A stretch of 64,000 nt of DNA from Verrucomicrobiota bacterium. Its GTDB lineage: Bacteria; Verrucomicrobiota; Kiritimatiellia; SS1-B-03-39; UBA6053. The stretch spans positions 41,055-105,054 of the forward strand of contig JAFIGD010000012.1 of NCBI GenBank assembly GCA_020831625.1. Direction: 5' to 3'. Positions within the stretch are counted from its first letter, which is position 1; each line of letters begins with the position of its first letter. Below are positions 28,969 to 38,993 of the stretch, piece after piece. The notes below the pieces were generated by a model that was not told where the DNA came from, did not search any database, and saw nothing but the letters and a program-made list of their open reading frames with translations. The translations under genes were made by a program, and so were the position numbers.

Positions 28969-29832
28969 TCAGGGTGAGAGGGGAAGCTGGGGGCGGATTC
29001 GGAAAAAGCGGATGGTGGCGCCATCATGGGGCACAACCCGGGTCATCGCGCCGGAAACGCCCTGCATGACGCCGAAGCCGCTGTCCTCCCAGCCCAGTTC
29101 GTCTTGGAGATCGGAATTGATTTCCAGCAGGTATTGCCGGGTGTGGCTGGTCTGCCAACGGATGAGCATGCCTTCGACGGGGCTGCTCACGGGTTCGGTA
29201 AAAGTGATCCGGGTGCCGTTGGGGGTGGTGGGATCATTGCCCCAGGTGTAGTAGAGGAGGACTTGTTCGTCGGTCATTCCGTCCAGAGTCCCGCCCATCA
29301 TGGCCTCCCAGGCGGCGGGCACGCCGGGCACGGAGCCGTCCGGTCCGGAGGCCAGCAGATCGGTCTGCACAAAGGCCTGGGCGGTGTCGAGGCGGATCCA
29401 GCCGATGTTGGCGCCGTAGACATAGCCGCTCAACGCGCCGGTGAGGAGATCGATCTTCGGCTCATAGCCGTCTTGTCCGTGTTGGAAATTGATCCAGCCG
29501 ACGTTGGCACCGTAGGCGTATCCGAGGAGATTTCCCTCTTCATCCAGGTTCACGCCCCAGTCCGTGGCGGAATTGTTGGCGTAGAACCATCCGTTCGCGG
29601 GAGTGCCGCTGCCCAGGCTGATCCAGCCCACATTGGGACTCCAAAGCCAGCCTTCGCTGAAGAACCGGCCGATCACGGCGCCGTTCGTCCCGTCGGCGCG
29701 GAAATTGATCCAGCCGATGTTGGCGCCGTAGGCATAGGCGTTTTCGCTGTTGACGGTGGTGTTGGATCGCCCCGTGTTCGCGGTGAACATGAGCAGGGCG
29801 CACAACAGGACAGGGTGTATTCGGGGTTTCAT
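28969..29832 (-). CDS. Secreted protein with YGANIGWINF repeats
   Basis: The protein is 287 residues with a signal peptide (LLCALLMFTANTGRS). Four near-identical units occur in the first half (YAYGANIGWINF, SPNVGWISLG, YAYGANVGWINF, YVYGANIGWIRL), each a short beta unit. The C-terminal part (RQYLLEINSDLQ, FFRIRPQ) resembles the C-terminal module seen in verrucomicrobial extracellular proteins and at the end of the giant subtilase. A strong ribosome site (AAGGAGG) overlaps the stop of the upstream beta-helix gene, so the two are an operon. Function is unknown. Confidence 0.65.
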   Translation of the reverse strand: MKPRIHPVLLCALLMFTANTGRSNTTVNSENAYAYGANIGWINFRADGTNGAVIGRFFSEGWLWSPNVGWISLGSGTPANGWFYANNSATDWGVNLDEEGNLLGYAYGANVGWINFQHGQDGYEPKIDLLTGALSGYVYGANIGWIRLDTAQAFVQTDLLASGPDGSVPGVPAAWEAMMGGTLDGMTDEQVLLYYTWGNDPTTPNGTRITFTEPVSSPVEGMLIRWQTSHTRQYLLEINSDLQDELGWEDSGFGVMQGVSGAMTRVVPHDGATIRFFRIRPQLPLSP

Positions 29833-29845
29833 TGCCGTCCTCCTT

Positions 29846-31102
29846 TTATTCCAGTCTGAAATTCAGCCAGGCGCTGTTTTGAATCGGCACGCTTTCGATG
29901 ATCTGGCCGTGGCGGTCATCGTCGGAAATCTCCAGCGGCTCGCCAAACACGGTGTTTTGCACCACCAGCTGGCCTTCGGTGTTGCTGGTTCGCAATCCGT
30001 GGGAGGACTCTCCGCTGAGGTGGTTGCCTTGAAGGATGTTTGCTTCGCTGTGGGTGATCTGAAGATGTCCCGACGCGGTGCCCACGGCATTGTCGGCCAG
30101 AACATTTTCGCGGATTTCGGTGCCGGTCATATCCAGATTGGAGTCCGCGCTGCGGATGGCCCCGTTAAAGCGGTTCCAGGAGAAGGTGTTTTTTTCGATG
30201 CGCACGTTGTGAACGCCCCCGCTGGCGGAGGTGAAACTGGAAAACAGAATACCCGCATTGTCGTGTCCATGAATGGTGTTGCCCTGGACTTGAACGCCTT
30301 GAATCTTGCTTTCACGGGCACGGAATTCGATTCCCCGAACGCCGTTGTCCGAAATCAGATTATCCTCGAACCGGTGCGCGCGCAGCACGGCGTCTCCGCC
30401 GGGCGCGGCCTCCAGAAGAATGCCCGTATCGCCGTTGCCGGTAATGGTGCAGCGCCGGATGGTTTGGCCGGCAATGACGCCGTCGCCGCTGGGCGCCACC
30501 CGGATACCGTGCGTGGCGTTATCGGCAATCACAGAGTCCAGAATGAGGTTGTCGGAAATCTCCGACCCGGCTCCCGCAAGCAAGGTGATGCCCGTCGATT
30601 CGTTTTCAACGATGATGCACCGACGAAGCACGTTTCCGGTGCTGTTCGTGATCAGCACACCGGTGCTTGAGCTGTTCCGCACGGTCAGATCCTCATAGTG
30701 GCCATGCAGACTGTGGTCCAGGCGAAGTCCGTTGGTGAAGCCGTCAATGGTTCCGTTGCGCACGACGATATTGCGGTAACGGGTTCCGCCGGGAGGGTTC
30801 ATCCCGATCCCCTGCGAGGCACCCCCTGATATTGTGAATCCCATGAGGTCGAGGGTCACATTATCGGAAGCGATGGTGATTGCCCGCGCGCCGGAGGCCA
30901 GTTCAAGATTTCCGGTTAGAAAATACGAGCCCGGCTCGGTAATGGTGAAAGGGACCGATTCGACGGGGATGCGCGGCTCCACCTGGTCCAGAGTTTTCAT
31001 CCCCGGCTCCGGTGGACCCGGGGGCATCAGGGGGCCCTGGGCGGCCGCGTGAAAGGCTGAGGCGGAGAGGAGGCATGCGAATGTGCAAGCTTGAATGTTC
31101 AT
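29846..31102 (-). CDS. Secreted right-handed parallel beta-helix protein (paralogue A)
   Basis: The protein is 418 residues with a signal peptide (CLLSASAFHAAAQ). It starts with a module shared with the next gene (TLDQVEPRIPVESVPFTI, GSYFLTGNLEL, VTLDLMGFTISG). A chain of parallel beta-helix coils follows (repeated N-x-I/V-x-x-N patterns such as NGTIDGF, NNVSDN-like turns), as in NosD / pectate-lyase-like folds. AAGGAG precedes the ATG. It is a close paralogue of the following gene on the minus strand and lies in the same operon-like run. It may bind or cleave polysaccharide, but no catalytic residues could be fixed. Confidence 0.75.
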   Translation of the reverse strand: MNIQACTFACLLSASAFHAAAQGPLMPPGPPEPGMKTLDQVEPRIPVESVPFTITEPGSYFLTGNLELASGARAITIASDNVTLDLMGFTISGGASQGIGMNPPGGTRYRNIVVRNGTIDGFTNGLRLDHSLHGHYEDLTVRNSSSTGVLITNSTGNVLRRCIIVENESTGITLLAGAGSEISDNLILDSVIADNATHGIRVAPSGDGVIAGQTIRRCTITGNGDTGILLEAAPGGDAVLRAHRFEDNLISDNGVRGIEFRARESKIQGVQVQGNTIHGHDNAGILFSSFTSASGGVHNVRIEKNTFSWNRFNGAIRSADSNLDMTGTEIRENVLADNAVGTASGHLQITHSEANILQGNHLSGESSHGLRTSNTEGQLVVQNTVFGEPLEISDDDRHGQIIESVPIQNSAWLNFRLE

Positions 31103-31131
31103 TGGATATTCTCCTTATGGATCGGGGACGA

Positions 31132-32385
31132 TCAAGGGGCGAAATTCGCCCAGGGATTCGTCGTGTTGGGGATTGCGCCGCTTCCGCCGACAATGACGGG
31201 ACCGATCAGATTGCCAGAGCCCGCCGTGACCGCGGCGCCGTTTTCGAACAGGGTGTTTTTGAACACAAACGACTTGCTTGCGCCCAGCGCGATGCCGGTG
31301 GCATGGTTGGTGACCACGTTGTTTTCGACGCGGGTGCCTTCCGTGTCCCCGACGAGCCGGATACCGTAATTGGCATTGTCGGCCACGGTTGAGCCGCGAA
31401 TCACATTACCCCGGGCCGTGCCGCCAAAATCCGAGTCGAGGTAAATCCCGTTTGCGGCATTGCCGCGCACCGCATTGTTTTGCAAAAGGTTCCCGTTCGC
31501 CTGACCGCCCGCCACACCTTGGACGGAGAGGGCGGGTATTTGATTGCCATTGTCCTGAATTTCGGAATTCCGAATGATGTTTCCGGTGGTGGTGGTGTCG
31601 GGCCCGAACGCCATCAGCCGAATGCCGCTGTGGGCATTCTCCATGACCCGCATATTCTCAATGATGTTTCCGTTACACCGGGAGGCGCTTTCACTGATTA
31701 GATCAATGCCGCTGAAATTCAGCGTGCCCCGCACCAGGCCGTCCCGCACGACATTTCCGTTTGCGGCCGAGCTGTCAAAGGCCCGAATCCGAATGCCGCG
31801 CTGACCGTTGTCCACCGCAAGGATTTCTGTCAACTGGTTGCCATTGGCGGTGCCGGCGGCTTCCGAGGCGAGCAAGACACCGGGGCCGCCGTTTTCCGCT
31901 GCACGCACCTGGTGGACCCGGTTGCCGTTGCTCCGGCCGCCAAGTGCTCTCAAGTGAAGTCCCGCGCTTTCATTCGCGAGAACGGCGAGGTGTTCAAAAC
32001 GGTTATAGCTGCTGTTTTCGGCAACAATCCCCGCCCCGAACGCGCGGACGGTGCCGTTGCGGACCGACACGTTGTCGGCACTGTTGATTTGGATGCCGGT
32101 GCCGGTGTTGTCGCCGGACAGTGTGAAGCCCATCAAATCGAGGGAGACATTTCCGGCGTTCACCACGATGCCGTCGCCGGAGACCTCCAGACTGCTCGTC
32201 ACATAATACGAACCCGGTTCCGTAATGGTGAAGGGGAGTTCCGAGACCGCCGTGCGGGGTTCAAGTTGATCGAGGGTCCGCATCATCGGCGCGGGTTCGG
32301 TGACGGGTGCCAGCGGACCCTGGGCCGCCGCCGGCGTGACGCATCCCAACATCAGGATGGCGAAAGAGTTTACATATCGCATCAT
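31132..32385 (-). CDS. Secreted right-handed parallel beta-helix protein (paralogue B)
   Basis: The protein is 417 residues with a signal peptide (NSFAILMLGCVTPAAAQG). It shares the N-terminal module with paralogue A (TLDQLEPRTAVSELPFTI, PGSYYVTSSLEV, VSLDLMGFTLSG). Beta-helix coils follow, rich in asparagine turns (GNVIRGSTVADNANYGI). A strong ribosome site (AAGGAGCAT) precedes tandem ATG codons at 32385 and 32382; either may start. It is first in the minus-strand run 32385-28969. The tandem duplication suggests surface-protein diversification. Enzyme activity is not established. Confidence 0.75.
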   Translation of the reverse strand: MMRYVNSFAILMLGCVTPAAAQGPLAPVTEPAPMMRTLDQLEPRTAVSELPFTITEPGSYYVTSSLEVSGDGIVVNAGNVSLDLMGFTLSGDNTGTGIQINSADNVSVRNGTVRAFGAGIVAENSSYNRFEHLAVLANESAGLHLRALGGRSNGNRVHQVRAAENGGPGVLLASEAAGTANGNQLTEILAVDNGQRGIRIRAFDSSAANGNVVRDGLVRGTLNFSGIDLISESASRCNGNIIENMRVMENAHSGIRLMAFGPDTTTTGNIIRNSEIQDNGNQIPALSVQGVAGGQANGNLLQNNAVRGNAANGIYLDSDFGGTARGNVIRGSTVADNANYGIRLVGDTEGTRVENNVVTNHATGIALGASKSFVFKNTLFENGAAVTAGSGNLIGPVIVGGSGAIPNTTNPWANFAP

Positions 32386-32710
32386 TATGCTCCTTCTTGA
32401 ATGTTTTCAGGCATCGAATAGCGGAATAAACCTATTGAATAAATACCAGTATATCATTATAACCTATGACATCAACCCTCGATTAAGTAAAAATCTGAAT
32501 ACATTTTGGTGGATTGGCGTTGCGAATGATCTTTCGGGCTAAAAGTGTAGGCTTCTCCTGCGCCAATCGAACTTTTTTTAGGAAAAGAATATTTGTGATT
32601 TCTTTTATCCCATTGCAGTTAAAAAAATTACGAAAACCATGTAATGGAGCCCCCGATGAGGGAAACGAAATAAATCTTTACTGGCTTCGGCTTCTGACTA
32701 AAGGTTTAGA
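32386..32710. promoter_or_regulatory. Divergent AT-rich intergenic region
   Basis: These 325 bp separate the beta-helix gene (minus) from the CsgG/Sel1-like gene (plus). The region is AT-rich with no credible gene on either strand. It contains the long-loop stem with a T7 tract annotated separately at 32512-32579. No clear sigma70 promoter could be fixed by eye. Confidence 0.5.
32512..32579 (+). terminator. Stem with long loop and T7 tract (terminator or leader element)
   Basis: GATTGGCG (32512-32519) pairs with CGCCAATC (32561-32568), a perfect 8-bp stem closing a 41-base loop, and is followed 5 bases later by seven Ts (32573-32579). The layout fits a terminator or an attenuator-type leader on the plus strand, about 130 bases upstream of the next gene. 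The loop matches no riboswitch I recognise. Confidence 0.4.
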
Positions 32711-35700
32711 ATGAATCGTTGTTTTATCTGTTTTTTATGGGCTTTATGTTTAAGCGTCGTCAGGGCTTCGGAAATTCCGGTACGGTTGGGACTGCTTCCG
32801 GTTCCGTCGGGTCAGGAGGCCGCATTGGATTTGGCGGCGGCGGATTTGCTGGAGCTTCCGGGGATTGAATTGTTGGAGCGGTCCCGTTTGGATGCGGTGC
32901 TGGGGGAGATGAGGCTGCAGGCTGCCGGACTGAGTGTGGAGGACGGGTTGCGTCTGGGGCGTCAGCTACAGGCGGACGGCTCCGTCGCCGGAGACCGCGG
33001 GGGCCGTGCGTTTTACGCTGGAGGTTGCCCGTCCGGATCAGGCGCCGCAGGTGCTGAGGGGGCCGGAAGTGCCGCTTGCCGACTGGGAGGAGGCGGTGGA
33101 TGCGCTGGCGGCAGCACTGTTGCAGTCGGCGGGTGCCGAACCCTTGCCGGTGGATGAGGCGGCGCTTCGCGCGGAGGCCGAGCGGTTGGGGGCCCTGGCG
33201 ATGCGGTTTTATGCGTTTGATCCCGACCGGGCACTGCGGTTTGCGGACACGGCCTGGATGATGGGAAACCGGGGGCGGGATGTTCTGCTTATCCGCACGC
33301 AAAGCCGGTTGCAGGATTTATTTATGAAACCGAGAACGCCGTTGATCCATGCGTTATCGGGGGTGCCGCCGACACTGATGCGCGAGACGTTTCATATGGA
33401 ATTTCACCGGAAATATGGGCGCACGATGCCGGTGGAGGTGTTGGAGTCGATGTTGACGGAGGTGACGGGTCTGCAGCGGGAGGTGTTGCACGGGGCGGAT
33501 CAGTGGTCGCGGGAACCGCGGGGATGGATTGCATTGAAGACGGTGATGTATCATGCCCGGGAGATTCAGATTCAGGCTTCGCTGCATCCTGAATGGGCGC
33601 GTCTGCGTCCGGCCGCCCGGCGGAATGCGCGTGAACTGCGCCGGGGAATCGCCTGGCTGCATGAGAATGGCGAGTACTCAGACCTGTTGCTGGTGTCCGG
33701 TCTGGAGAATAATCCCGAGTTGATTTGGGAAGACCCCGGGATGTATTACGAGGCGGTCTCCCGTGGGTTGGCGGGGCGGGATGTGAACGCCGGACTTGTG
33801 GAGCGGCTGAGGCATTTGGAGCCGGGCCGCCGCAGCCGGCTTTCGGATGCGCCGGATGAGGTTTGGGAGGCGGCGAGACGGGAGCAGGTGCTGGCGCTGG
33901 CCGGGAAAGAGGATTTGGTGTCCCGTCTGCTCGCGGCCCGGTTGCGGGTCGCGGTGAGGGACCCGGCGTTCGGCGGGGCGGATGCGGAGAAGTTGGAGGC
34001 GCATTTGTTGGCTCTGGTGAAAGAGACGATTCAACTGGAGCCCAGAGAGGTTCCGTCGGGGTTGTCGTTCCTGCGGGAACTGGGCGGGGAGCTTGAGGAG
34101 GAGCGGCCCGGTTTATCGAACCGGTTTGCGGCGGCGGCGTTCGACGGGGCGCTGGCACTGTCGGAGAGCCTGCTTCCGCCGGAGGCGAGCCCGTCTTTTC
34201 GCAACAAGGATCATGAGCGGGCCGCCATGACACTGACGAGGGTGTATGAGTTGTATTTCAGCGAATTGTTTGAGGGGATGGACCGGGGTGAGCGTATTTC
34301 TATTCTGCGGCGGATCGGAACCTCCCGGGTGGATGAGGTTAATTCGAGATTGTATCCCATGGTGCAGAACGCGCGGGAATGGCTGTCGATTTACGGCGAA
34401 CCTTTGCCGGCCCGGAATCCGGTTCCGGCGGAGGTGCGGATGCTGATTCCGGCGGGGGAGAATGCGGACGCGGCCTACGAGCCGCCGCCGGGTCATATGG
34501 TCGATTTTCATGGGCGCGGGGCGATGCGGGGGGCGGTGTGGTATGGAAACGGATTGCGCTGGGCGTGGAATTTGCGGACCCTGACCCTGCACGGATTTGA
34601 TCCGAGAGGGGTTTCGGAACCCATGGAGGTCTCCCTTCCTCCGGCGGAAACACCCGGAGACGCTCTCTATCGGCATTGTCTGTATCCGATTCGGGTCGAG
34701 GGGGACTGGGTGTTGTTTCACGCGCGAATTCCCATGCCGGGCCGGGGGCGTTTCGCGGCGTTGCGGATTTCGGACGGACAGATGTATGAACACTTTATTG
34801 ACGAGGGTGAGCCAAGGGCGTTCAGCCCGCTGCTGCGGGGGTTCACGGCGCTGCCGTTCGGCGGGCATATCCGGGGGGATGTGTATGTGTACAGCCCGGT
34901 AACGGTGGACGGGGGTTCGATCCACAGTTCGACCCCGAAATCGGCGGTGTATGCGTTGAACCTGATCACGGGGGAGCATACGACTCTGACGGATAAGGAT
35001 CTTCGGGGACCGCTTCCCGGGTCCCGCAATCCACCCGGAAGCACGGGACACCTTATCCCCTGGGGGGCGGAGAATTCTGCGATTTTGCGGTTGAATCACA
35101 ACCGGAGGGGACGAACGGTGACGTTGATTTTGGATATTCACGACCGGGCGGCGGGAGAGTGGCGTCGGGAGGAAATTCCGATGCCGGAACTGTTGGAGAC
35201 CTATTCGGGTCGGTCGGTGCGGAATGTGGAGCGTTCTCCGATGGATCCCCGGCTGGTGATTTTGCGCGGCCGGGCGGTGGTGGACACGGAGGCGGGAGGA
35301 CTGGCGGATCCTTCGGTGGCCTTTGCGGGGCGGGCGGTATTGGATCCGGACACCTTGGAATGGGGCGTCGACCGGGAGGTGGACGGAATGCTGATTCGTT
35401 ACGTGTTTGAGGGCGCGCCCGCGAGTCCGGATGTGATGGTGACCGGGGATCGGATGACCGCCCTGAAGGACGGCGCGGTGCAGGTGTTTGATTTGACCGC
35501 AGCGCGGTTTCCGGAAACGGAGCCGATGGCGGATCTTCGGAACCGGGCGTTGGACGGAGACACGGGTGCGGCGATGGAGCTGAGCCGTCACTTTGTGGAG
35601 TCCCTGGAATTTGATCCGGCCCTCTTTTGGACTCGGCGCGCGGCCCGCGCGGGGCGGCCGGGGGCGGCCTCGCTTTTAGCGATGTTTTATATGACGGAGG

Positions 35701-36197
35701 GCTTTTCGATTTTCAATTCGCCCGCGAACGGATCGCTTTCGGTTCCCTGGATTCAGCGGGCGCTGGATGAGGAGGATCCGTGGGCATATTATGCTTTGCA
35801 TGCGATGCGGGTCGGGATTGTGCGGCCGCCGCCGCATCCTGACTGGCGTGCTCCGGAGGGGAAAAGTCTGTTGCAGGCCGCAGGGGAGGGCGGGGTGGTG
35901 CCGGCGCTCCACCATGTGGCTCTGGAGGCGGCGCGGGAAAATCCGGCGATGGCATACGCGGCGATGAGGGCGACCGAGCGGCTGGAGCGCGAACGGGTTT
36001 CGCGGGGCGCTCCGGAACCTTCGCATGTCAAGCTGCACCGGGTCTCCGCATACGGGCATCGGTTTCCGCCGAAACCGGTGGGTGGCTTTGCCTCGGCGGA
36101 GGCCGTGTTAAACCGCCTCCCGCCGGATGCCGCACGCGAGGCCCGGTTGCATGCGGGCGATTTTTCTTTTCCCCACTCTCTTCCTTCCACCCCGTGA
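32711..36197 (+). pseudogene. Frameshifted secreted protein, CsgG-like N-terminus and Sel1-like C-terminus
   Basis: Two overlapping frames read as one gene. The first (from ATG 32711) has a signal peptide (FICFLWALCLSVVRA) and a CsgG/FlgO-like start (IPVRLGLLPVP, IELLERSRLDAVLGEMRL, LRLGRQLQADGS). Near 32990 the reading continues in the next frame as ETAGAVRFTLEVARPD and runs about 1070 residues. Removing one G from the GG at 32990-32991 joins the frames as DGSVAETAGAV. The long body is mixed, with a wide beta-rich middle, and ends with Sel1/TPR-like units (DGDTGAAMELSRHF, RAARAGRPGAASLLAMFY). The body looks intact, so this may be a recent mutation, an assembly error or a programmed shift rather than a decayed gene. 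The GTG at 32934 could start the second part alone. Confidence 0.6.
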
Positions 36198-36204
36198 GGC
36201 GACG

Positions 36205-36717
36205 ATGAAACGAATATGGATGCTGATTGCTTTAGGTCTGCTTACCGTCATTGCGGAGGATAAGCCCGTACACACGCTGGATGCGACGTTGTCGCTCGGC
36301 AGGGTGGAATTCGGCGCTTCGCCTCAAGCGCTGCAGGCGGCGGGAATCAAGATGCGCAGACTGGAGCAGAGTCCGGATCAACGCATGGAGCGGTGGGCAA
36401 TGGAGAACGTGAACGATCTGGAACTGGATCTTCAGCTTGAGGCGGAGTTAGGGTTTATTGACGGAATGTTGTTCAGACTTTTTCTGCGGCCCGGAGATGT
36501 GGAGTCCGGCGCGTTTCTCCAGCGGCTTGCCCGCCGGTTTCAGGCGGGGGATGAGATGCAGGAGAGTCAGGTGTTTCAGATTCATTATCAGGAGGAGGGC
36601 TTTATGGAACCGGCGGGATTTTCAATTCATGCGCGGCCGCTTCTGTTGCTGGTGGAAGGCTGGCGGGAGGAGTCCCGGGGGGAGTTTGAAGCCTTTGAGC
36701 ATTTCAGGAGGCAATGA
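36205..36717 (+). CDS. Small secreted protein of unknown function
   Basis: The protein is 170 residues with a signal peptide (MLIALGLLTVIAED). No family was recognised. The body is mixed alpha/beta (LGRVEFGASPQALQAAGI, LFLRPGDVESGAFLQRL). The frame extends upstream to 36127, inside the previous gene, but the ATG at 36205 has GAGGCG just before it and begins the signal peptide. It lies 7 bases after the frameshifted gene's stop, so the two probably share a transcript and a role. Confidence 0.6.
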   Translation: MKRIWMLIALGLLTVIAEDKPVHTLDATLSLGRVEFGASPQALQAAGIKMRRLEQSPDQRMERWAMENVNDLELDLQLEAELGFIDGMLFRLFLRPGDVESGAFLQRLARRFQAGDEMQESQVFQIHYQEEGFMEPAGFSIHARPLLLLVEGWREESRGEFEAFEHFRRQ

Positions 36718-36750
36718 TGAAACCGTTCCTCTTTATACGTCAGATTCAAC

Positions 36751-37392
36751 TTAATTCAGTTTGCCTTCAAGCATGCTGACGAAACGGGCGGCGTCCTGGC
36801 CGCCGTAGCCGAACTGATCGATCTTGTTGCCTTCGGCATCCAGCAGGACCATGGTGGGGTAACCGCGGATGCCGAATTTTTGGGCGAGGGCCTGGTTGGC
36901 GGCCTGTTGTTTTTGGGAAAGCCGCCGGCGGCGCGGGAAGTCGGCAATCTGCAGAACCAGGTTTTCATTGGCAAACTCTTTGAAGGCCTCTTTTTCAAAA
37001 ACCTCGCGTTCGAGGCGCATGCAGGGCGGGCACCAGTCCGAGCCGGTGAAGAGGAGGAGGACCGGGAGTTTAAGATCTTTGGCATCTTTCAGGGCCGCGT
37101 CGCCGTCGGCGATCCATTCGGCTTTCCGGGGGCCGGCCTGGGCGGTTCGAAGACCCGGGCTCCCGCCGCGTTTTTCGCGGACATAGGCCTGATCTTCATT
37201 GCTGAGGGTGTCGAGTTGGAGATTCAGTACCCGGGCATCGGCGGTCATGACCGTGGCCTGAACGCCGTCGGCGGAAAGCATTTTGGCTTCAAGCGTGCGG
37301 CCGTCCTGATTGGTCCAGGTTCGCATGGGCTCCTGAGCGCGGGACAGGGCGGTTGCGGCAATGAGTGCAAAGATGTACAGCAGGGTTTTCAT
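36751..37392 (-). CDS. Secreted thioredoxin-fold protein with SHD1-like domain
   Basis: The protein is 213 residues from the ATG at 37392, which has AAAGGATC before it. An in-frame ATG at 37410 is less likely. It has a signal peptide (LLYIFALIAATALSRAQ), an SHD1-like domain (RTWTNQDGRTLEAKML, LNLQLDTLSNEDQAYVRE) and a thioredoxin-fold domain with a CPPC redox centre (GSDWCPPCMRLER). The cis-proline motif is YPTMVLLD. It probably acts as a periplasmic or extracytoplasmic disulfide oxidoreductase. SHD1 plus thioredoxin on secreted proteins is a recurrent Verrucomicrobia/Planctomycetes arrangement. It converges with the small secreted gene. Confidence 0.8.
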   Translation of the reverse strand: MKTLLYIFALIAATALSRAQEPMRTWTNQDGRTLEAKMLSADGVQATVMTADARVLNLQLDTLSNEDQAYVREKRGGSPGLRTAQAGPRKAEWIADGDAALKDAKDLKLPVLLLFTGSDWCPPCMRLEREVFEKEAFKEFANENLVLQIADFPRRRRLSQKQQAANQALAQKFGIRGYPTMVLLDAEGNKIDQFGYGGQDAARFVSMLEGKLN

Positions 37393-37541
37393 TTTGGTTG
37401 ATCCTTTCATGAGTATCAGAATATCTTATGAGGGTACTTCAGTTCGGGATTGGTGGCAAGTCGGGAGTAGCCGGAAAACACGGTGTGCTTTTTGTATAGG
37501 ACGGTGTTGACAGGATTGACTTTATTGACGGCTTGGGGGTG

Positions 37542-38993
37542 TCAGTGAGGGCTTTTCCTCAGCCAGATTTCCAGCGGCAGGCGGTTTTGGCCGAAGCGGT
37601 CGATGGTTTGGATGTGGGTGAAGTCGCGGGCGAGGAGGTCTCTGAAGCGGGCTTCCTCTTCGGGGCTGAAGGGGCGGATTTCGGGAGAGTGGATAAAGTG
37701 GTAGGCGGTGAAGGCGGCGGCGTCGCTTTGGGCGAGGGCCTGTTCGATGCCGTCCCAGTCGAGGAAGGCGGGGTGTGGCGCGTGAAGCTTAAACGAAAAG
37801 GGGCCCATTTCCAGTCCGCGGGGCACGTCGAGCCGGGCTTCGATGGCGAGGTAGGTGTCGGGGGTGTAGAGGATGGCGTCTTCGGGGAGGAGTTTGTTGA
37901 GAATGCGGGCGGCGTGTTCGAGGGTGTCGAGGTCAGTGGCGCGGTCCGCTTGCACCCAGATGCGGTCGGTCTTGAGGGGGATCCAGGCGTGGAGGTGGGG
38001 TGAGCTGAGATGGAAGAGGAGGATGAGGGCGGTGAAGCCGTGGAGCGGGGCGGTCGGGAGGGGATGCCGCAAGGCGGCACGGGCGATGAGGAGGACGGCA
38101 AGGGGATAGAGGGGGGTGAGGTATTCGTCGTAGGGGTGGGGGGCGATGAAGTGGAGAATCGCGACAGCGGGGAGGATGTACCAGAGAGTGCGCTCTTCAG
38201 CGGGGAGGGTGCGGAAAGCGGGCCTGAGGAGGAGAAAGACGCCGAGGAGCGGGAGCAGGGTGTGAAGCGGGCGGAGGAGAAAGCCGAGGTGTACGGCGGA
38301 GGGGAAGGCGTGATCGCGGGCGGCGTGAAAGGAGAGGGTTTGATACAGGAAGGCGGAGGGATCGCGGAGCAGAAACGGTCCGAGAAACAGGAGCAGTCCG
38401 GCGGCACCGGCGGCGGTGAAGGTGATCCAGGCGGTGTCGCCGAGGGTTTTTCGGCGGGCGAGGAGGGAAAGGGACAAAGGAACAAAGGCGATACCAAAGG
38501 ACAGACGGGTCGCGGTGGCGAGGGCGAGGAGCAGGGCGGCGGCGGTGAGCGGGTTGCTCCGGGGGCCGCGCAGCCAGCAGGCGGCGGCGGCGAGGAGGAG
38601 GAGGGCGGTGAGGGCGTAGGTTTTGACGGTGAGGCCGAACTGCACATAGAGCGGAGCCAGGAGCAGGGCGAGGACCGGCAGGGTTTCGGCGGGCGTTTTC
38701 GGGCGGAGGGTCCGCAGGAGGATCAGGGCGGTGAGGGTGAGCAACAGGGCCTGACCCAGCCGCGCGCCGTAGAGGCCGTGCGTGCGGGCGAGGGGGAGAA
38801 AAAGCTGATAGACGTACGGGAGGGCCGGGGCCTGGGTGAAGGTGAAATCGGTATAGGGCGTCAGGCCTTGATGAATTCGTTGCGCGGCGAGGAGATACCA
38901 GCCTTCATCCTGATTCAGGGGGACGAGCCGGGCGGCGGAGGCCAGAAGGAAAAAGAGGAGGGCCCCGGCGAGGATCGGGGAGAGGCGTTTCAA
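37542..38993 (-). CDS. GT-C-type membrane glycosyltransferase (ArnT/PMT-like)
   Basis: The protein is 483 residues with about ten or more hydrophobic helices. The first periplasmic loop has the acidic pair of GT-C transferases (NQDEGWYLLAAQRI, near residue 28), followed by LTPYTDFTFTQAPA. These enzymes move a sugar from a polyprenyl-phosphate carrier onto lipid or protein at the outer face of the inner membrane. Its start overlaps the M20 peptidase stop by 4 bases (ATGA). The UbiA enzyme at 18481 could make a lipid-linked sugar donor, but no direct link is visible. Confidence 0.7.
   Translation of the reverse strand: MKRLSPILAGALLFFLLASAARLVPLNQDEGWYLLAAQRIHQGLTPYTDFTFTQAPALPYVYQLFLPLARTHGLYGARLGQALLLTLTALILLRTLRPKTPAETLPVLALLLAPLYVQFGLTVKTYALTALLLLAAAACWLRGPRSNPLTAAALLLALATATRLSFGIAFVPLSLSLLARRKTLGDTAWITFTAAGAAGLLLFLGPFLLRDPSAFLYQTLSFHAARDHAFPSAVHLGFLLRPLHTLLPLLGVFLLLRPAFRTLPAEERTLWYILPAVAILHFIAPHPYDEYLTPLYPLAVLLIARAALRHPLPTAPLHGFTALILLFHLSSPHLHAWIPLKTDRIWVQADRATDLDTLEHAARILNKLLPEDAILYTPDTYLAIEARLDVPRGLEMGPFSFKLHAPHPAFLDWDGIEQALAQSDAAAFTAYHFIHSPEIRPFSPEEEARFRDLLARDFTHIQTIDRFGQNRLPLEIWLRKSPH

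Noticed and set aside
32640..32690. Hammerhead-like CCGATGAGGGAAACGAAA sequence
   Set aside because: It resembles the CUGAUGA...GAAA core but lacks the flanking stems needed for the fold.
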